Positions 17,522 through 26,142 of a stretch of 64,000 nucleotides of DNA are shown here, piece by piece. This DNA is from Panacibacter microcysteis (lineage in GTDB: Bacteria; Bacteroidota; Bacteroidia; Chitinophagales; Chitinophagaceae): NCBI RefSeq assembly GCF_015831355.1, contig NZ_JADWYR010000001.1, positions 2,356,001-2,420,000 of the forward strand, read 5' to 3'. How positions within the stretch are numbered: the stretch's first letter is position 1; each line of letters starts with the position of its first letter. The position numbers and the translations under genes were made by a program. Under the pieces are notes generated by a model. That model did not search any database. It saw only the letters and a list, made by a program, of their open reading frames with translations, and was not told the DNA's origin.

Positions 17522-18931
17522 ATGAGCAAATCTGCCAACACCCTTTTTGATAAAGTGTGGGATGCACATGTGGTGCGTAAAATTGAAGATGGTCCTGATG
17601 TGTTTTTTATCGACCGCCATTTCATTCATGAAGTAACCAGCCCCGTAGCATTTCTCGGCCTGGAGCAAAGAGGTTTGAGTGTACTTTTTCCTGAAAGAAC
17701 ATTTGCTACTGCAGACCATAATACGCCTACCATAAACCAGGATAAGCCGGTTAAAGATCCTTTGTCTGCCAACCAGCTTGCGGCACTGGAGCGCAACTCC
17801 GCCAAATACGGCATCTCTCATTGGGGGCTTAATAACCCAAAGAATGGTATTGTACACGTTGTTGGCCCCGAGAATGGTATAACACTGCCGGGCATGACCA
17901 TCGTTTGTGGCGATTCTCATACATCAACCCATGGTGCATTTGGCGCCATTGCTTTTGGTATCGGTACATCCGAAGTTGAAATGGTACTGACCTCCCAGTG
18001 TATCATGCAGCCAAAGCCAAAGAAGATGCGTATTAATGTAAATGGAACACTTAATAAAGGCGTACTGCCAAAAGATGTAATCCTTTATATTATTTCAAAA
18101 CTTACAACCGCTGGCGCTACCGGCTATTTTGTAGAATATGCCGGGGATGTTTTCCGCAACATGACCATGGAAGGCAGAATGACTGTATGTAACATGAGTA
18201 TAGAGATGGGTGCCCGTGGTGGTATGATTGCACCTGACGAAACAACGTTTGCATATATAAAGGGTCGTGAAAAAGCACCAAAAGGTGAAGCATGGGACAA
18301 GGCACTTGCATACTGGAAAACCCTGAAAACAGATGAAGGCGCCACTTTCGACCTGGAATACAATTTCGACGCAGCAGATATTGAACCGATGATTACCTAC
18401 GGTACTAACCCGGGTATGGGCATTGGTATTACAAAGCACATTCCTACGGCTGAAGCCGCAGGTGGTGGCAAAGCCACTTACGAGAAATCACTTGGCTACA
18501 TGGGCTTTAATGAAGATGAAGCTATGCTGGGCAAAAAAGTTGACTATGTGTTTATCGGTAGTTGCACCAATGGCCGTATTGAAGATTTTCGGGCATTTGC
18601 TTCTATTGTAAAAGGCAGGAAAAAAGCAGACAACGTTACTGCATGGATCGTACCGGGCTCACACATAGTAGAGCAGCAGATAAAAGAAGAAGGCATACTC
18701 GATATACTAACAGAAGCAGGTTTTCAGCTGCGCCAGCCTGGCTGCTCGGCATGTCTTGCCATGAACGATGATAAAATTCCGGCTGGTAAATACGCGGTAA
18801 GTACAAGTAACAGGAATTTTGAAGGCAGACAAGGCCCCGGCGCCAGGACATTATTGGCAAGTCCGCTGGTAGCCGCCGCTGCCGCCGTTACAGGCGTTGT
18901 TACAGACCCCAGAGAGTTGCTGGAAGCATAA
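17522..18931 (+). CDS. leuC: 3-isopropylmalate dehydratase large subunit LeuC
   Basis: 469 residues. Aconitase-family subunit that isomerises 2- to 3-isopropylmalate (and citramalate to 3-methylmalate) with LeuD. Cys ligands of the 4Fe-4S cluster are seen in IGSCTNGR and in [32 protein letters not shown]-type residues ([19 protein letters not shown]) are present. The start at 17522 ([18 protein letters not shown]) fits the family; the frame extends 63 bp further. First gene of the leuCD-synthase-leuB cluster; a strong terminator lies between it and the preceding gene. Confidence 0.97.
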   Translation: MSKSANTLFDKVWDAHVVRKIEDGPDVFFIDRHFIHEVTSPVAFLGLEQRGLSVLFPERTFATADHNTPTINQDKPVKDPLSANQLAALERNSAKYGISHWGLNNPKNGIVHVVGPENGITLPGMTIVCGDSHTSTHGAFGAIAFGIGTSEVEMVLTSQCIMQPKPKKMRINVNGTLNKGVLPKDVILYIISKLTTAGATGYFVEYAGDVFRNMTMEGRMTVCNMSIEMGARGGMIAPDETTFAYIKGREKAPKGEAWDKALAYWKTLKTDEGATFDLEYNFDAADIEPMITYGTNPGMGIGITKHIPTAEAAGGGKATYEKSLGYMGFNEDEAMLGKKVDYVFIGSCTNGRIEDFRAFASIVKGRKKADNVTAWIVPGSHIVEQQIKEEGILDILTEAGFQLRQPGCSACLAMNDDKIPAGKYAVSTSNRNFEGRQGPGARTLLASPLVAAAAAVTGVVTDPRELLEA

Positions 18932-19056
18932 AAGGCAAAGCTGTAAGTTTTAAGCACTGCTCATCAGGCAAAGCTTTTTCATTTAATAAATCATCACAAA
19001 CGAAAGCTAAGGCATTAAAGCATATCGCTGAATGCCTGTAGCCCAAAGCTTTAGAT

Positions 19057-19653
19057 ATGGCTTACGATAAATTCACGGTATTAACAAGTTCAGCAGTTCC
19101 AATGCCCATTGAGAATGTTGATACAGACCAGATCATTCCTGCCCGTTTTTTGAAAGCTACAGAACGCAAAGGTTTTGGCGATAATCTTTTTCGCGACTGG
19201 CGCTACAATAACGACGATACACCAAAGCAGGATTTTGTGTTAAACAATCCCATTTACGAAGGTAAAATACTGGTGGCCGGTAAAAACTTTGGCAGCGGCA
19301 GCAGCCGCGAGCACGCCGCGTGGGCACTGTACGACTACGGTTTTCGCTGCGTGGTAAGCAGCTTTTTTGCAGATATTTTTAAAGGTAATGCACTCAATAT
19401 TGGCATACTGCCGGTAACTGTAAGCGCCGGTTTTCTTGAAAAAATATTCACCGCTATTGAAGCAGATCCTAAAACAGCACTGGAAGTAAACCTGGCCGAA
19501 CAAAAGATCATTATACTGGCAACCGGCGAAGCTGAATCATTTGCCATCAACGGCTATAAAAAACATAACATGATGAATGGCTTTGATGATATCGACTACC
19601 TGCAAAATATCAAAGAAGAGATTGCGACATTTGCAACCTCAAGCCTGTATTAA
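19057..19653 (+). CDS. leuD: 3-isopropylmalate dehydratase small subunit LeuD
   Basis: 198 residues, normal length. Swivel domain partner of LeuC. Conserved [16 protein letters not shown] and the substrate-recognition loop [15 protein letters not shown] are present. It follows leuC after a 125-bp gap without a visible terminator, so co-transcription is likely. Confidence 0.97.
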   Translation: MAYDKFTVLTSSAVPMPIENVDTDQIIPARFLKATERKGFGDNLFRDWRYNNDDTPKQDFVLNNPIYEGKILVAGKNFGSGSSREHAAWALYDYGFRCVVSSFFADIFKGNALNIGILPVTVSAGFLEKIFTAIEADPKTALEVNLAEQKIIILATGEAESFAINGYKKHNMMNGFDDIDYLQNIKEEIATFATSSLY

Positions 19654-19686
19654 ACCCGTTGTGTATCCGGAGATATTTTTATGAAC

Positions 19687-19745
19687 CCGGCAGTAGAATA
19701 TGTATGAAGCACCTGTTGCGTCGCACTCTTCAGCCAAAGAATCAT
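19687..19745 (+). repeat. Interspersed hairpin element, copy 7
   Basis: C/G core form, CACCTGTTGCGTCGCACTCT, ending CTTCAGCC instead of CTTGTAC. Downstream of leuD in the same orientation. Confidence 0.85.
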
Positions 19746-19852
19746 TACCAGGCAAAAGCGAAGACCGAAGCCGGTGATGATAGAAGATCAGACATGATGA
19801 CTAACAGGAAAGGAAGGGTATAACGCTTACGCTTCTGCTGCCCATGCTTCGT

Positions 19853-19919
19853 TGCCCATAAAAGTTCCGGACGCACAAGTGAGTGACACAACCGGCGATG
19901 CCACCTGTACAAATGCCTG
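19853..19919 (-). repeat. Interspersed hairpin element, copy 8
   Basis: T/A core form. About 110 bp from copy 7 with the 3' ends facing; upstream of the synthase gene and pointing away from it. Confidence 0.85.
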
Positions 19920-19958
19920 CACATACATAAAAAAAAGGATTGCCCAAGAACGAATAAA

Positions 19959-21539
19959 GTGACAATGACAACATTAACACAGCCAACAACAGATGCAGCT
20001 CTGTTAAGAGATGCAGTACTAACCAAACAGCGCCACCTGGAAATAATGGATACCACGCTGCGTGATGGTGAACAAAGCAGTGGTGTATCTTTCTCCGCAT
20101 CTGAGAAGCTTACGATTGCCCAGCTTCTGCTTACCGAGTTAAAAGTTGATCGTATAGAAGTTGCTTCTGCACGTGTCTCGGAAGGTGAGTTCCAGGCAGT
20201 AAAAAAAATTACTGAATGGGCGGCAGCCAATGGCTTTATTGATAAAGTTGAAGTACTCACTTTTGTAGACGGGGAAGTATCCATTAACTGGATGCTGGAA
20301 GCAGGCGCCAAAGTAATGAACCTGCTTACCAAAGGTTCTCTTAACCATTTAACGCACCAGTTAAAAAAAACGCCGCAACAACATTTTGATGAAGTGGGTG
20401 CGGTAGTTGCACTCGCTAATAAAAAAGGGATTGAATGCAATGTATATCTCGAAGACTGGAGCAATGGTATGCGCCATTCTAAAGACTATGTTTTTGCTTA
20501 CCTGGACTTTTTGTCTGCGCAACCTGTCAAAAGAATCTTACTACCTGATACACTGGGTGTACTTACACCATCAGAAACATACGAATACCTGCACGAGATC
20601 GTAAACAGGTACCCGGCTGTACATTTCGATTTTCATGCACACAACGATTATGATCTTGGTACTGCCAATGTGCTGGAAGCAGTGAAAGCAGGCGTACACG
20701 GTTTGCACCTTACCGTAAACGGTATGGGTGAGCGTGCCGGTAATGCACCGCTGGCAAGCGCAGTAGCAGTGTTGAATGATTATGTAAAAGATGTGCGTAC
20801 ATCTGTGGTGGAAGAAGAATTGTATAAAGTGAGTAAGCTGGTGGAGAACTTTTCGGGTTTTAGAATACCGGTAAACAAACCTGTAGTGGGCGAGAATGTT
20901 TTTACCCAAACAGCAGGCATACATGCAGATGGTGATAAGAAAAATAACCTGTACTACAACGATCTTTTGCCGGAACGGTTTGGCAGAAAACGTAAATACG
21001 CATTGGGTAAAACAAGCGGTAAGGCCAATATAGAAAACAACCTGCAGCAACTGGGTATTCAGTTGTCTGATGAAGATCTTAAAAAAGTAACACAAAGAAT
21101 TATAGAGCTGGGCGACAGGAAAGAAACTGTAACACAGGCCGATCTGCCATACATTATCTCAGATGTGCTCGACAGTAATTCTATTGATGAAAAAGTGAAG
21201 ATTGAAAATTACGCCCTTACACATTCACAGGGTTTGCGGCCGTCTGCCACGCTGAAGATCAATTTCGAAGGCGAATTTTTTGAAGAGCATGCACAGGGCG
21301 ACGGCCAGTATGATGCTTTTATGAATGCGCTGAAAAGAGTGTACATCAGGAAGAATATTGTACTTCCTTTCCTTACAGATTATGAAGTGCACATACCTCC
21401 GGGTGGAAAAACAGACGCTTTATGTGAAACGATTATTACCTGGATGCACAATGGCAAAGAATTTAAAACCCGTGGTCTTGATAGCGATCAGACTGTATCG
21501 GCCATAAAGGCCACGCAAAAAATGCTGAATATTATTTGA
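19959..21539 (+). CDS. Alpha-isopropylmalate synthase family enzyme, probably (R)-citramalate synthase
   Basis: 526 residues: TIM-barrel catalytic domain (about 25-290), linker and C-terminal regulatory domain. Catalytic R35-D36 (TLRDGEQ) and the metal-binding FHAHNDYD are clear. Automatic annotation would call it LeuA, but from memory it resembles Leptospira citramalate synthase more: KVDRIEVASARVSEGE, NLLTKGS, NVYLEDWSNG, RILLPDTLGVL. Taking the Leptospira residues that hold pyruvate (L81, L104, Y144, E146, T179) and the offset of 19 set by R16/D17, this protein has L100, L123, Y163, E165 and T198, all identical. It would then condense pyruvate and acetyl-CoA for isoleucine, with LeuCD and LeuB completing the route. 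No second synthase is in the window. Assignment between the two activities remains inference. Confidence 0.8.
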   Translation: MTMTTLTQPTTDAALLRDAVLTKQRHLEIMDTTLRDGEQSSGVSFSASEKLTIAQLLLTELKVDRIEVASARVSEGEFQAVKKITEWAAANGFIDKVEVLTFVDGEVSINWMLEAGAKVMNLLTKGSLNHLTHQLKKTPQQHFDEVGAVVALANKKGIECNVYLEDWSNGMRHSKDYVFAYLDFLSAQPVKRILLPDTLGVLTPSETYEYLHEIVNRYPAVHFDFHAHNDYDLGTANVLEAVKAGVHGLHLTVNGMGERAGNAPLASAVAVLNDYVKDVRTSVVEEELYKVSKLVENFSGFRIPVNKPVVGENVFTQTAGIHADGDKKNNLYYNDLLPERFGRKRKYALGKTSGKANIENNLQQLGIQLSDEDLKKVTQRIIELGDRKETVTQADLPYIISDVLDSNSIDEKVKIENYALTHSQGLRPSATLKINFEGEFFEEHAQGDGQYDAFMNALKRVYIRKNIVLPFLTDYEVHIPPGGKTDALCETIITWMHNGKEFKTRGLDSDQTVSAIKATQKMLNII

Positions 21540-21543
21540 GACA

Positions 21544-21575
21544 ACAAGGCATTAAGGCAACAAGGCACTAAGGCA
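21544..21575. repeat. Phased 8-bp tandem repeats left of a four-helix-bundle gene
   Basis: Four octamers ACAAGGCA, TTAAGGCA, ACAAGGCA, CTAAGGCA abutting the start codon. GGCAACAAGGCACT (21556-21569) is perfectly inverted at 21981-21994 on the other side of the gene. Confidence 0.85.
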
Positions 21576-21576
21576 A

Positions 21577-21942
21577 ATGAGTATGGCTGGTATCAAAACT
21601 TTCAGAGATTTGATAATTTGGCAAAAGTCTATGACTTTGGTAACAGAAATGTATTCGGTTACAGCTGATTTTCCCTCATCAGAACTTTACGGATTAACAA
21701 ATCAAATGAGGAGATGCGCTGTATCTACACCAAGTAATATTGCGGAAGGTTATAGACGGAAATCTTCGGGAGATTATAAACGATTTTTGCAAATAGCGGT
21801 GGCGTCTTCATTTGAGTTACAAACCCAACCGGAAATCGCGTTTAACCTTAAATCCCTTTTGCACGATGTATTTAAAGATTTGCTTGCTAAAACAAGTGAG
21901 CTGGAAGTCATGACATTTTCATTAATAAAAAAGATTAACTAA
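21577..21942 (+). CDS. Four-helix-bundle protein (S23/IVP family)
   Basis: 121 residues. The core pattern FRDLIIWQKSMTLVTEMY, MRRCAVSTPSNIAEGYRRKS and DYKRFLQIAVASSFELQTQ identifies the four-helix-bundle family first seen in intervening sequences of 23S rRNA genes. Function unknown. It lies between the citramalate/isopropylmalate synthase and leuB, inside the cluster and on the same strand, and is flanked by inverted arrays of 8-bp repeats, as if inserted as a cassette. ATG 21583 (MAGIKTF) is an equally good start. A second member is at 42882 and a broken one at 41130. Confidence 0.88.
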   Translation: MSMAGIKTFRDLIIWQKSMTLVTEMYSVTADFPSSELYGLTNQMRRCAVSTPSNIAEGYRRKSSGDYKRFLQIAVASSFELQTQPEIAFNLKSLLHDVFKDLLAKTSELEVMTFSLIKKIN

Positions 21943-21961
21943 GATAAGTAACGCAACATCA

Positions 21962-21993
21962 CTAAGTGCCTAAGTGCCACAGTGCCTTGTTGC
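21962..21993. repeat. Phased 8-bp tandem repeats right of the four-helix-bundle gene
   Basis: Octamers CTAAGTGC, CTAAGTGC, CACAGTGC, CTTGTTGC. Contains AGTGCCTTGTTGCC, the exact inverse of the left array. Confidence 0.85.
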
Positions 21994-22007
21994 CTAAACT
22001 ATAAAAA

Positions 22008-23078
22008 ATGAATAAACACATTCTAATCGTTCCCGGAGACGGAATAGGACAGGAAGTAACGGCAGTTGGTAAAAAAGTACTCGACAAAATCGCGGAAAAA
22101 TTTGGCCATACATTTTCGTATGATGAAGCCCTGATCGGTCATGTGGCCATCGAAGCAACAGGCAATCCCCTGCCGGATGAATCGCTGGAAAAAATGCGTA
22201 AGTCAGATGCCGTTTTATTTGGCGCAGTGGGCCACCCTAAATATGACAACGATCCTTCTGCCAAGGTAAGACCCGAACAGGGTTTGTTGAAAATGCGTAA
22301 AGAGCTTGGCTTGTATGCCAACCTGCGGCCGATAAAATTGTTTGATGAACTGCTCGGTGCATCCAGCATAAAACCTGAAATACTCAAAGGCGCAGACATA
22401 CTTTTTTTCCGTGAGCTGACAGGCGATATTTACTTCGGGGAAAAAGGCAGGAAGAACAATGGTGATACCGCGTACGATATTGCAGAATACAGCCGCTACG
22501 AAGTAGAGCGCATAGCACGCAAAGCATTCGATGCCGCTCGAACAAGAAGAAAAAAGCTTTGCTCGGTAGACAAAGCCAACGTAATTGAAACAAGTCGTTT
22601 GTGGAGAGAGGTAGTACAGCAAATTGCAAAAGAATATCCTGATGTGGAAGTAGAGCACCAGTTTGTAGATGCAACGGCCATGCTGCTGATCAAAGACCCG
22701 CGCAGGTTCGATGTGGTGGTTACCGCAAACCTGTTTGGCGATATTCTTACAGACGAAGCATCGCAGATCGCAGGTTCTATGGGCATGCTCGCTTCAGCAT
22801 CCATTGGCGATGGTACGGGCGTATATGAACCCATACACGGTTCTGCGCATGACATTACCGGCAAAGGCGTGGCCAACCCGCTGGCTTCCATTTTGTCCGC
22901 AGCATTGCTGCTCGATATTTCTTTCGGCATGAAAGAAGAGTCTGAGCTTGTAATAAGCGCAGTAGATAAAGTGTTGAAAGAGGGTTACCGCACAAGAGAT
23001 ATTGCAGATGCAGCTACCACGCCCGAAAATATGCTGGGCACAGCAGCAATGGGTGAAGCCGTTCTGAAGTTTATTTAA
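22008..23078 (+). CDS. leuB: 3-isopropylmalate dehydrogenase LeuB
   Basis: 356 residues, normal length. NAD-dependent oxidative decarboxylation of 3-isopropylmalate (or 3-methylmalate). ILIVPGDGIGQEV, FRELTGDIYFGEKGR, the metal-binding DIL.DEASQIAGSMGMLASAS region and EPIHGSAHDITGKG are conserved. Last gene of the cluster, followed by a very strong terminator. Confidence 0.97.
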   Translation: MNKHILIVPGDGIGQEVTAVGKKVLDKIAEKFGHTFSYDEALIGHVAIEATGNPLPDESLEKMRKSDAVLFGAVGHPKYDNDPSAKVRPEQGLLKMRKELGLYANLRPIKLFDELLGASSIKPEILKGADILFFRELTGDIYFGEKGRKNNGDTAYDIAEYSRYEVERIARKAFDAARTRRKKLCSVDKANVIETSRLWREVVQQIAKEYPDVEVEHQFVDATAMLLIKDPRRFDVVVTANLFGDILTDEASQIAGSMGMLASASIGDGTGVYEPIHGSAHDITGKGVANPLASILSAALLLDISFGMKEESELVISAVDKVLKEGYRTRDIADAATTPENMLGTAAMGEAVLKFI

Positions 23079-23090
23079 AAGCGTATAAAA

Positions 23091-23133
23091 CGATACAATA
23101 AAAGCCACGCATGTCGTGGCTTTTATTGTATCG
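23091..23133. terminator. Strong bidirectional-looking terminator after leuB
   Basis: Perfect 19-bp inverted repeat (23091-23109 with 23115-23133) with a CATGT loop; its centre is AAAAGCCACG / CGTGGCTTTT. It lies 13 bp past the leuB stop. Confidence 0.93.
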
Positions 23134-23164
23134 CCAGGCGTAGTTTTTTCGCATGTTATTGGGG

Positions 23165-23228
23165 GGCCGGCAGCATTACTACTATCAACGCCTGTTGTGT
23201 CACTCACTTGTGCGGCAACAAATAACTC
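23165..23228 (+). repeat. Interspersed hairpin element, copy 9
   Basis: T/A core form, GCCTGTTGTGTCACTCACTT, 30 bp beyond the leuB terminator, same orientation as leuB. Confidence 0.85.
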
Positions 23229-23326
23229 AGCACTTTTCAACCTACATTATTTTTTCGAGGCACGCACACGCGTAAGCGGTAAATGAGTAGCACCTTTATT
23301 ACGAGGTATAAAATTACAGTTCGTCA

Positions 23327-23824
23327 TCATTGTTTTTCCCATAACTGAAAACTGTAATCGTATGCATGTTTCTCATCTGCAAAAAAATCCTGGTTAGAAA
23401 CCAGTCTGAATTTGCTTTCATCGATGACAGGATAAAAAGCATCAGCATCTTCAAATGTGGCGTGCACACGCGTAATATAGATCTTATCAACAATGTTTAT
23501 TGATTGCTTATAAATTTCGCCACCACCAAGTATCATCAGTTCTTTGTAATCGTTCTGTTGCGCAATAAAGATGGCGTCATCAAAGTTGTGAACCACCACA
23601 CTATCTTTCGCGGTAAATGCCTTGTTGCGTGTAATAATAATGTTGAAGCGGCCATTCAGCGGTTTGTTGCCAAGCGATTCAAAGGATTTCCTGCCCATGG
23701 CCACCGGCATGGCCCATGTAATATTTTTAAAAAATTTAAGATCGTTTGGCAGGTGCCACAGCAACTGGTTATCTTTTCCAATGGCGTTGTTGGCCGCTGC
23801 CGCTACCACATGCGTAAGAATCAT
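23327..23824 (-). CDS. folA: Dihydrofolate reductase
   Basis: 165 residues from ATG 23824 (MILTHVVAAAANNAIGKDNQ). Reduces dihydrofolate to tetrahydrofolate with NADPH. LLWHLPNDLKFFKNIT, MGRKSFESLG, IIITRN and ILGGGEIYKQ are the standard landmarks. A longer frame begins at 23890 with a hydrophobic stretch atypical of the family, so the shorter start is used. Follows thyA by 83 bp on the same strand; the pair recycles folate for dTMP synthesis. Confidence 0.95.
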   Translation of the reverse strand: MILTHVVAAAANNAIGKDNQLLWHLPNDLKFFKNITWAMPVAMGRKSFESLGNKPLNGRFNIIITRNKAFTAKDSVVVHNFDDAIFIAQQNDYKELMILGGGEIYKQSINIVDKIYITRVHATFEDADAFYPVIDESKFRLVSNQDFFADEKHAYDYSFQLWEKQ

Positions 23825-23907
23825 ACAAAGCATCATTAACAGTGAATAATAAGCAATGAACGAAAAGATAAAATTATACCTGTTGTTCATTGCATGGAAG
23901 AGCGACC

Positions 23908-24702
23908 CTACACCGCAACAGGTGCTTTTATAGCGGGGTGCGACTGGTAATTTTCCAGTGTAAAATCTTCGAAATTAAAATCGAAAATATTTTTTACCGC
24001 TGGGTTCAGCTTCATGGTTGGCAACTCGTAAGGTGTTCTGCTCAATTGCAGTTGCACCTGCTCCATATGATTGCTGTAGATATGTACATCGCCAAATGTG
24101 TGTACAAAATCGCCGGGTGCAAGATCGCAAACCTGTGCCACCATCATGGTAAGCAATGCATAAGAAGCAATATTGAACGGAACACCCAGGAACACATCTG
24201 CGCTGCGCTGGTACAACTGGCAACTCAGTTTACCATCTGCAACATAAAACTGGAAAATGGTATGGCAAGGCATCAGCGCCATTTTTGGAAGATCGGCCAC
24301 ATTCCATGCACTTACAATAATGCGCCGGCTGTCTGGTGTATTTTTTATCTGCCTGATGGCTTCACTGATCTGGTCTATCACCACACCATCTTTCCCTTCC
24401 CAGCTGCGCCATTGTTTGCCATAAACCGGGCCCAGTTCGCCATTTGCATCGGCCCACTCATCCCATATACTTACGTTGTGTTCTTTCAGGTACCTGATGT
24501 TTGTTTCACCTTTTAAAAACCACAGCAGTTCATAGATGATACTTTTCATATGAACCTTTTTTGTGGTTACCAGCGGAAAACCTTTTTGCAGATCAAAACG
24601 CATCTGGTAGCCAAAACAACTGGTGGTTCCGGTTCCTGTACGGTCAGTTTTTGTGCTGCCGTTATCTACAATATGCTGAAGCAGGTCTAAATACTGTTGC
24701 AT
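23908..24702 (-). CDS. thyA: Thymidylate synthase ThyA
   Basis: 264 residues, the same length as the E. coli enzyme. Methylates dUMP with methylene-THF. The active-site Cys lies in [14 protein letters not shown]-terminal KTDRTGTGT, the [20 protein letters not shown] segment and C-terminal [13 protein letters not shown] are all present. folA follows in the same direction. Confidence 0.98.
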   Translation of the reverse strand: MQQYLDLLQHIVDNGSTKTDRTGTGTTSCFGYQMRFDLQKGFPLVTTKKVHMKSIIYELLWFLKGETNIRYLKEHNVSIWDEWADANGELGPVYGKQWRSWEGKDGVVIDQISEAIRQIKNTPDSRRIIVSAWNVADLPKMALMPCHTIFQFYVADGKLSCQLYQRSADVFLGVPFNIASYALLTMMVAQVCDLAPGDFVHTFGDVHIYSNHMEQVQLQLSRTPYELPTMKLNPAVKNIFDFNFEDFTLENYQSHPAIKAPVAV

Positions 24703-24778
24703 GGCTGCAAGGTAAGAAAACTATGCACCATGATTTTTTGGGCGGTATATTTTGTGCGCAAACTGTGGATTATAAAAA

Positions 24779-25201
24779 CTAATTGCTGCCGTTTTTTACG
24801 GCTTTGTATTTATTGGAGCAGCCTTCTATACAACCAACCGGCGAAAGAATAAGTGTGGCACCGTTATCCTGTATGGTATAATAACATTCCATGGTAGAAG
24901 GCATTTGTGTGGGCAGTATGAACGCCAGTTTCGCACTATCGATAATGGTAAAGCCGATGGCATTGTTGTATGCACCATCAGAGCTTTCGAAAGATTTGTC
25001 GCTGTTGAAAGTGATGGTTTCAATGCCTGTGGCCTGGTGCCAGGCACCTGCATCGCCGGGGCTTATAAAATATTCTGTAAGCTGCCATTTGCCTGCCAGT
25101 CCTGTATTGTAATAGGTGGCAGATTTGTTACAGGCAACAGCAATGAGTAAAGGCAGCAGGTATAACAACTTTTTCACGGTGTTAATTTTGGTGGCTGACA
25201 T
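24779..25201 (-). CDS. Lipocalin-like lipoprotein, hypothetical
   Basis: 140 residues. Signal peptide with lipobox IAVAC (about 20-24). The mature part starts with GLAGKWQLTEYFISPGD and continues with ITFNSDKSFES and YYTIQDNGATLILSP, a pattern common in Bacteroidota lipocalin-like beta-barrel lipoproteins. Two C-terminal Cys (GCIEGCSNKY) may form a disulphide. Function unknown. Upstream of thyA on the same strand with a 76-bp gap. MKK-type starts are lacking, but an internal start near KKLLYLLPLLIAVAC is possible. Confidence 0.7.
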   Translation of the reverse strand: MSATKINTVKKLLYLLPLLIAVACNKSATYYNTGLAGKWQLTEYFISPGDAGAWHQATGIETITFNSDKSFESSDGAYNNAIGFTIIDSAKLAFILPTQMPSTMECYYTIQDNGATLILSPVGCIEGCSNKYKAVKNGSN

Positions 25202-25315
25202 AAAAAAATAATTGGCCGTTGCATGCAGGGAAGATTTTCTTTAATAAGCGTGCAAATATATTGCCCGCATATGAACATAATGATGGCAGATTGGTTAAGC
25301 GGCGTTGTACCATTG

Positions 25316-25385
25316 CTGAATAATGGACAGGATGTACAAGTGAGTGACACAACAATAGCCAAATAGTAGCAATGCTGCCGGCTAC
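25316..25385 (-). repeat. Interspersed hairpin element, copy 10
   Basis: T/A core form (GTACAAGTGAGTGACACAAC on the plus strand), ending AGTAGCAATGCTGCCGGC. Between divergent genes. Confidence 0.85.
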
Positions 25386-25410
25386 TTAAGCCTGCCGTTT
25401 GCATTTGCAT

Positions 25411-25418
25411 TAATTTTG
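25411..25418 (+). promoter_or_regulatory. Candidate -7 box TAATTTTG
   Basis: Perfect TAnnTTTG match 16 bp before the start of the next gene; no well-spaced -33 TTTG box, so tentative. Confidence 0.4.
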
Positions 25419-25433
25419 CAGGGAGTTTACCTT

Positions 25434-26000
25434 ATGCATGAGATAGAACCGTTTTACAACTGGCGTCATTTATATACTGCGGAGGAAGATCCACGATCAC
25501 CGTTTTTTGGGCGCACCTATAGTGAGTTTGAATTTTCTCAGGTGGTGTATAATTACTACATACATCCCCAGTGGGATGAATTTGGCAGCCGTACATTATA
25601 CATGAAAATTTTGTACGCAGATTATGAGCAGCAGTTTGTAATAATAGAATTGATAGGAGAGTGGAACGATGCGATTGAAAATGATATTATGATGCTGAAA
25701 CGCGAAGTGACCGATAAGCTGTTTGTCCAGGGCATTACGAAGTTCATCCTGATTGCGGAAAACGTGTTGAACTTCCACAGCAGCGACAGGGAATATTACC
25801 AGGAATGGTTTGATGAGGTGACGGATGAAGGCGGCTGGATTGTAGCGCTGGACATGCCGGAGGCCACGCAATATGATTTTCGTAAAAAGAAACTGAATTA
25901 CTACGTAGAACTGATGGATATTACCAACTGGCGCGTTTATAAACCCGAACATCTTTTCAACCGTATCAATGACGAAATTTCCCGGAGGTTAGGCGAGTAA
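25434..26000 (+). CDS. Conserved hypothetical protein
   Basis: 188 residues from ATG 25434 (MHEIEPFYNWRHLYTAEEDPRSPFFG). Soluble, acidic, rich in Tyr, Trp and Phe, no signal peptide or membrane segment. The pattern of alternating strands and helices (MKILYADYEQQFVIIELIG, ITKFILIAENVLNFH, GGWIVALDM) suggests a compact alpha/beta fold. I do not recognise the family with confidence. It precedes the GH13 amylase gene by 142 bp, but that gene has its own promoter. Confidence 0.75.
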   Translation: MHEIEPFYNWRHLYTAEEDPRSPFFGRTYSEFEFSQVVYNYYIHPQWDEFGSRTLYMKILYADYEQQFVIIELIGEWNDAIENDIMMLKREVTDKLFVQGITKFILIAENVLNFHSSDREYYQEWFDEVTDEGGWIVALDMPEATQYDFRKKKLNYYVELMDITNWRVYKPEHLFNRINDEISRRLGE

Positions 26001-26078
26001 AATCATTTAACATTAATATGGGTCAGGGGTTGCACATTGGAAACCTGCATCCTGCGCCGCAAAAAAGAACTACTGATT

Positions 26079-26111
26079 TTTGCTAATGTGTATTTTTTAC
26101 ACATATATTTG
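26079..26111 (+). promoter_or_regulatory. GH13 gene promoter with embedded operator GTGTA-N5-TACAC (26088-26102)
   Basis: TTTG (26079-26082), 21 bp, then TATATTTG (26104-26111), a full Bacteroidota promoter. The palindrome fills the spacer between the boxes, so binding would block polymerase or a regulator would act from there. The same layout occurs before susC, 23 kb away. Confidence 0.7.
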
Positions 26112-26142
26112 CCTGCTCACTCGCTAAAACTAACATCGCTAT

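Larger units (their letters stand above)
19654..19958. other. leuD-synthase intergenic region
   Basis: 305 bp. Holds repeat copies 7 and 8 facing each other and otherwise nothing I recognise. Confidence 0.7.
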
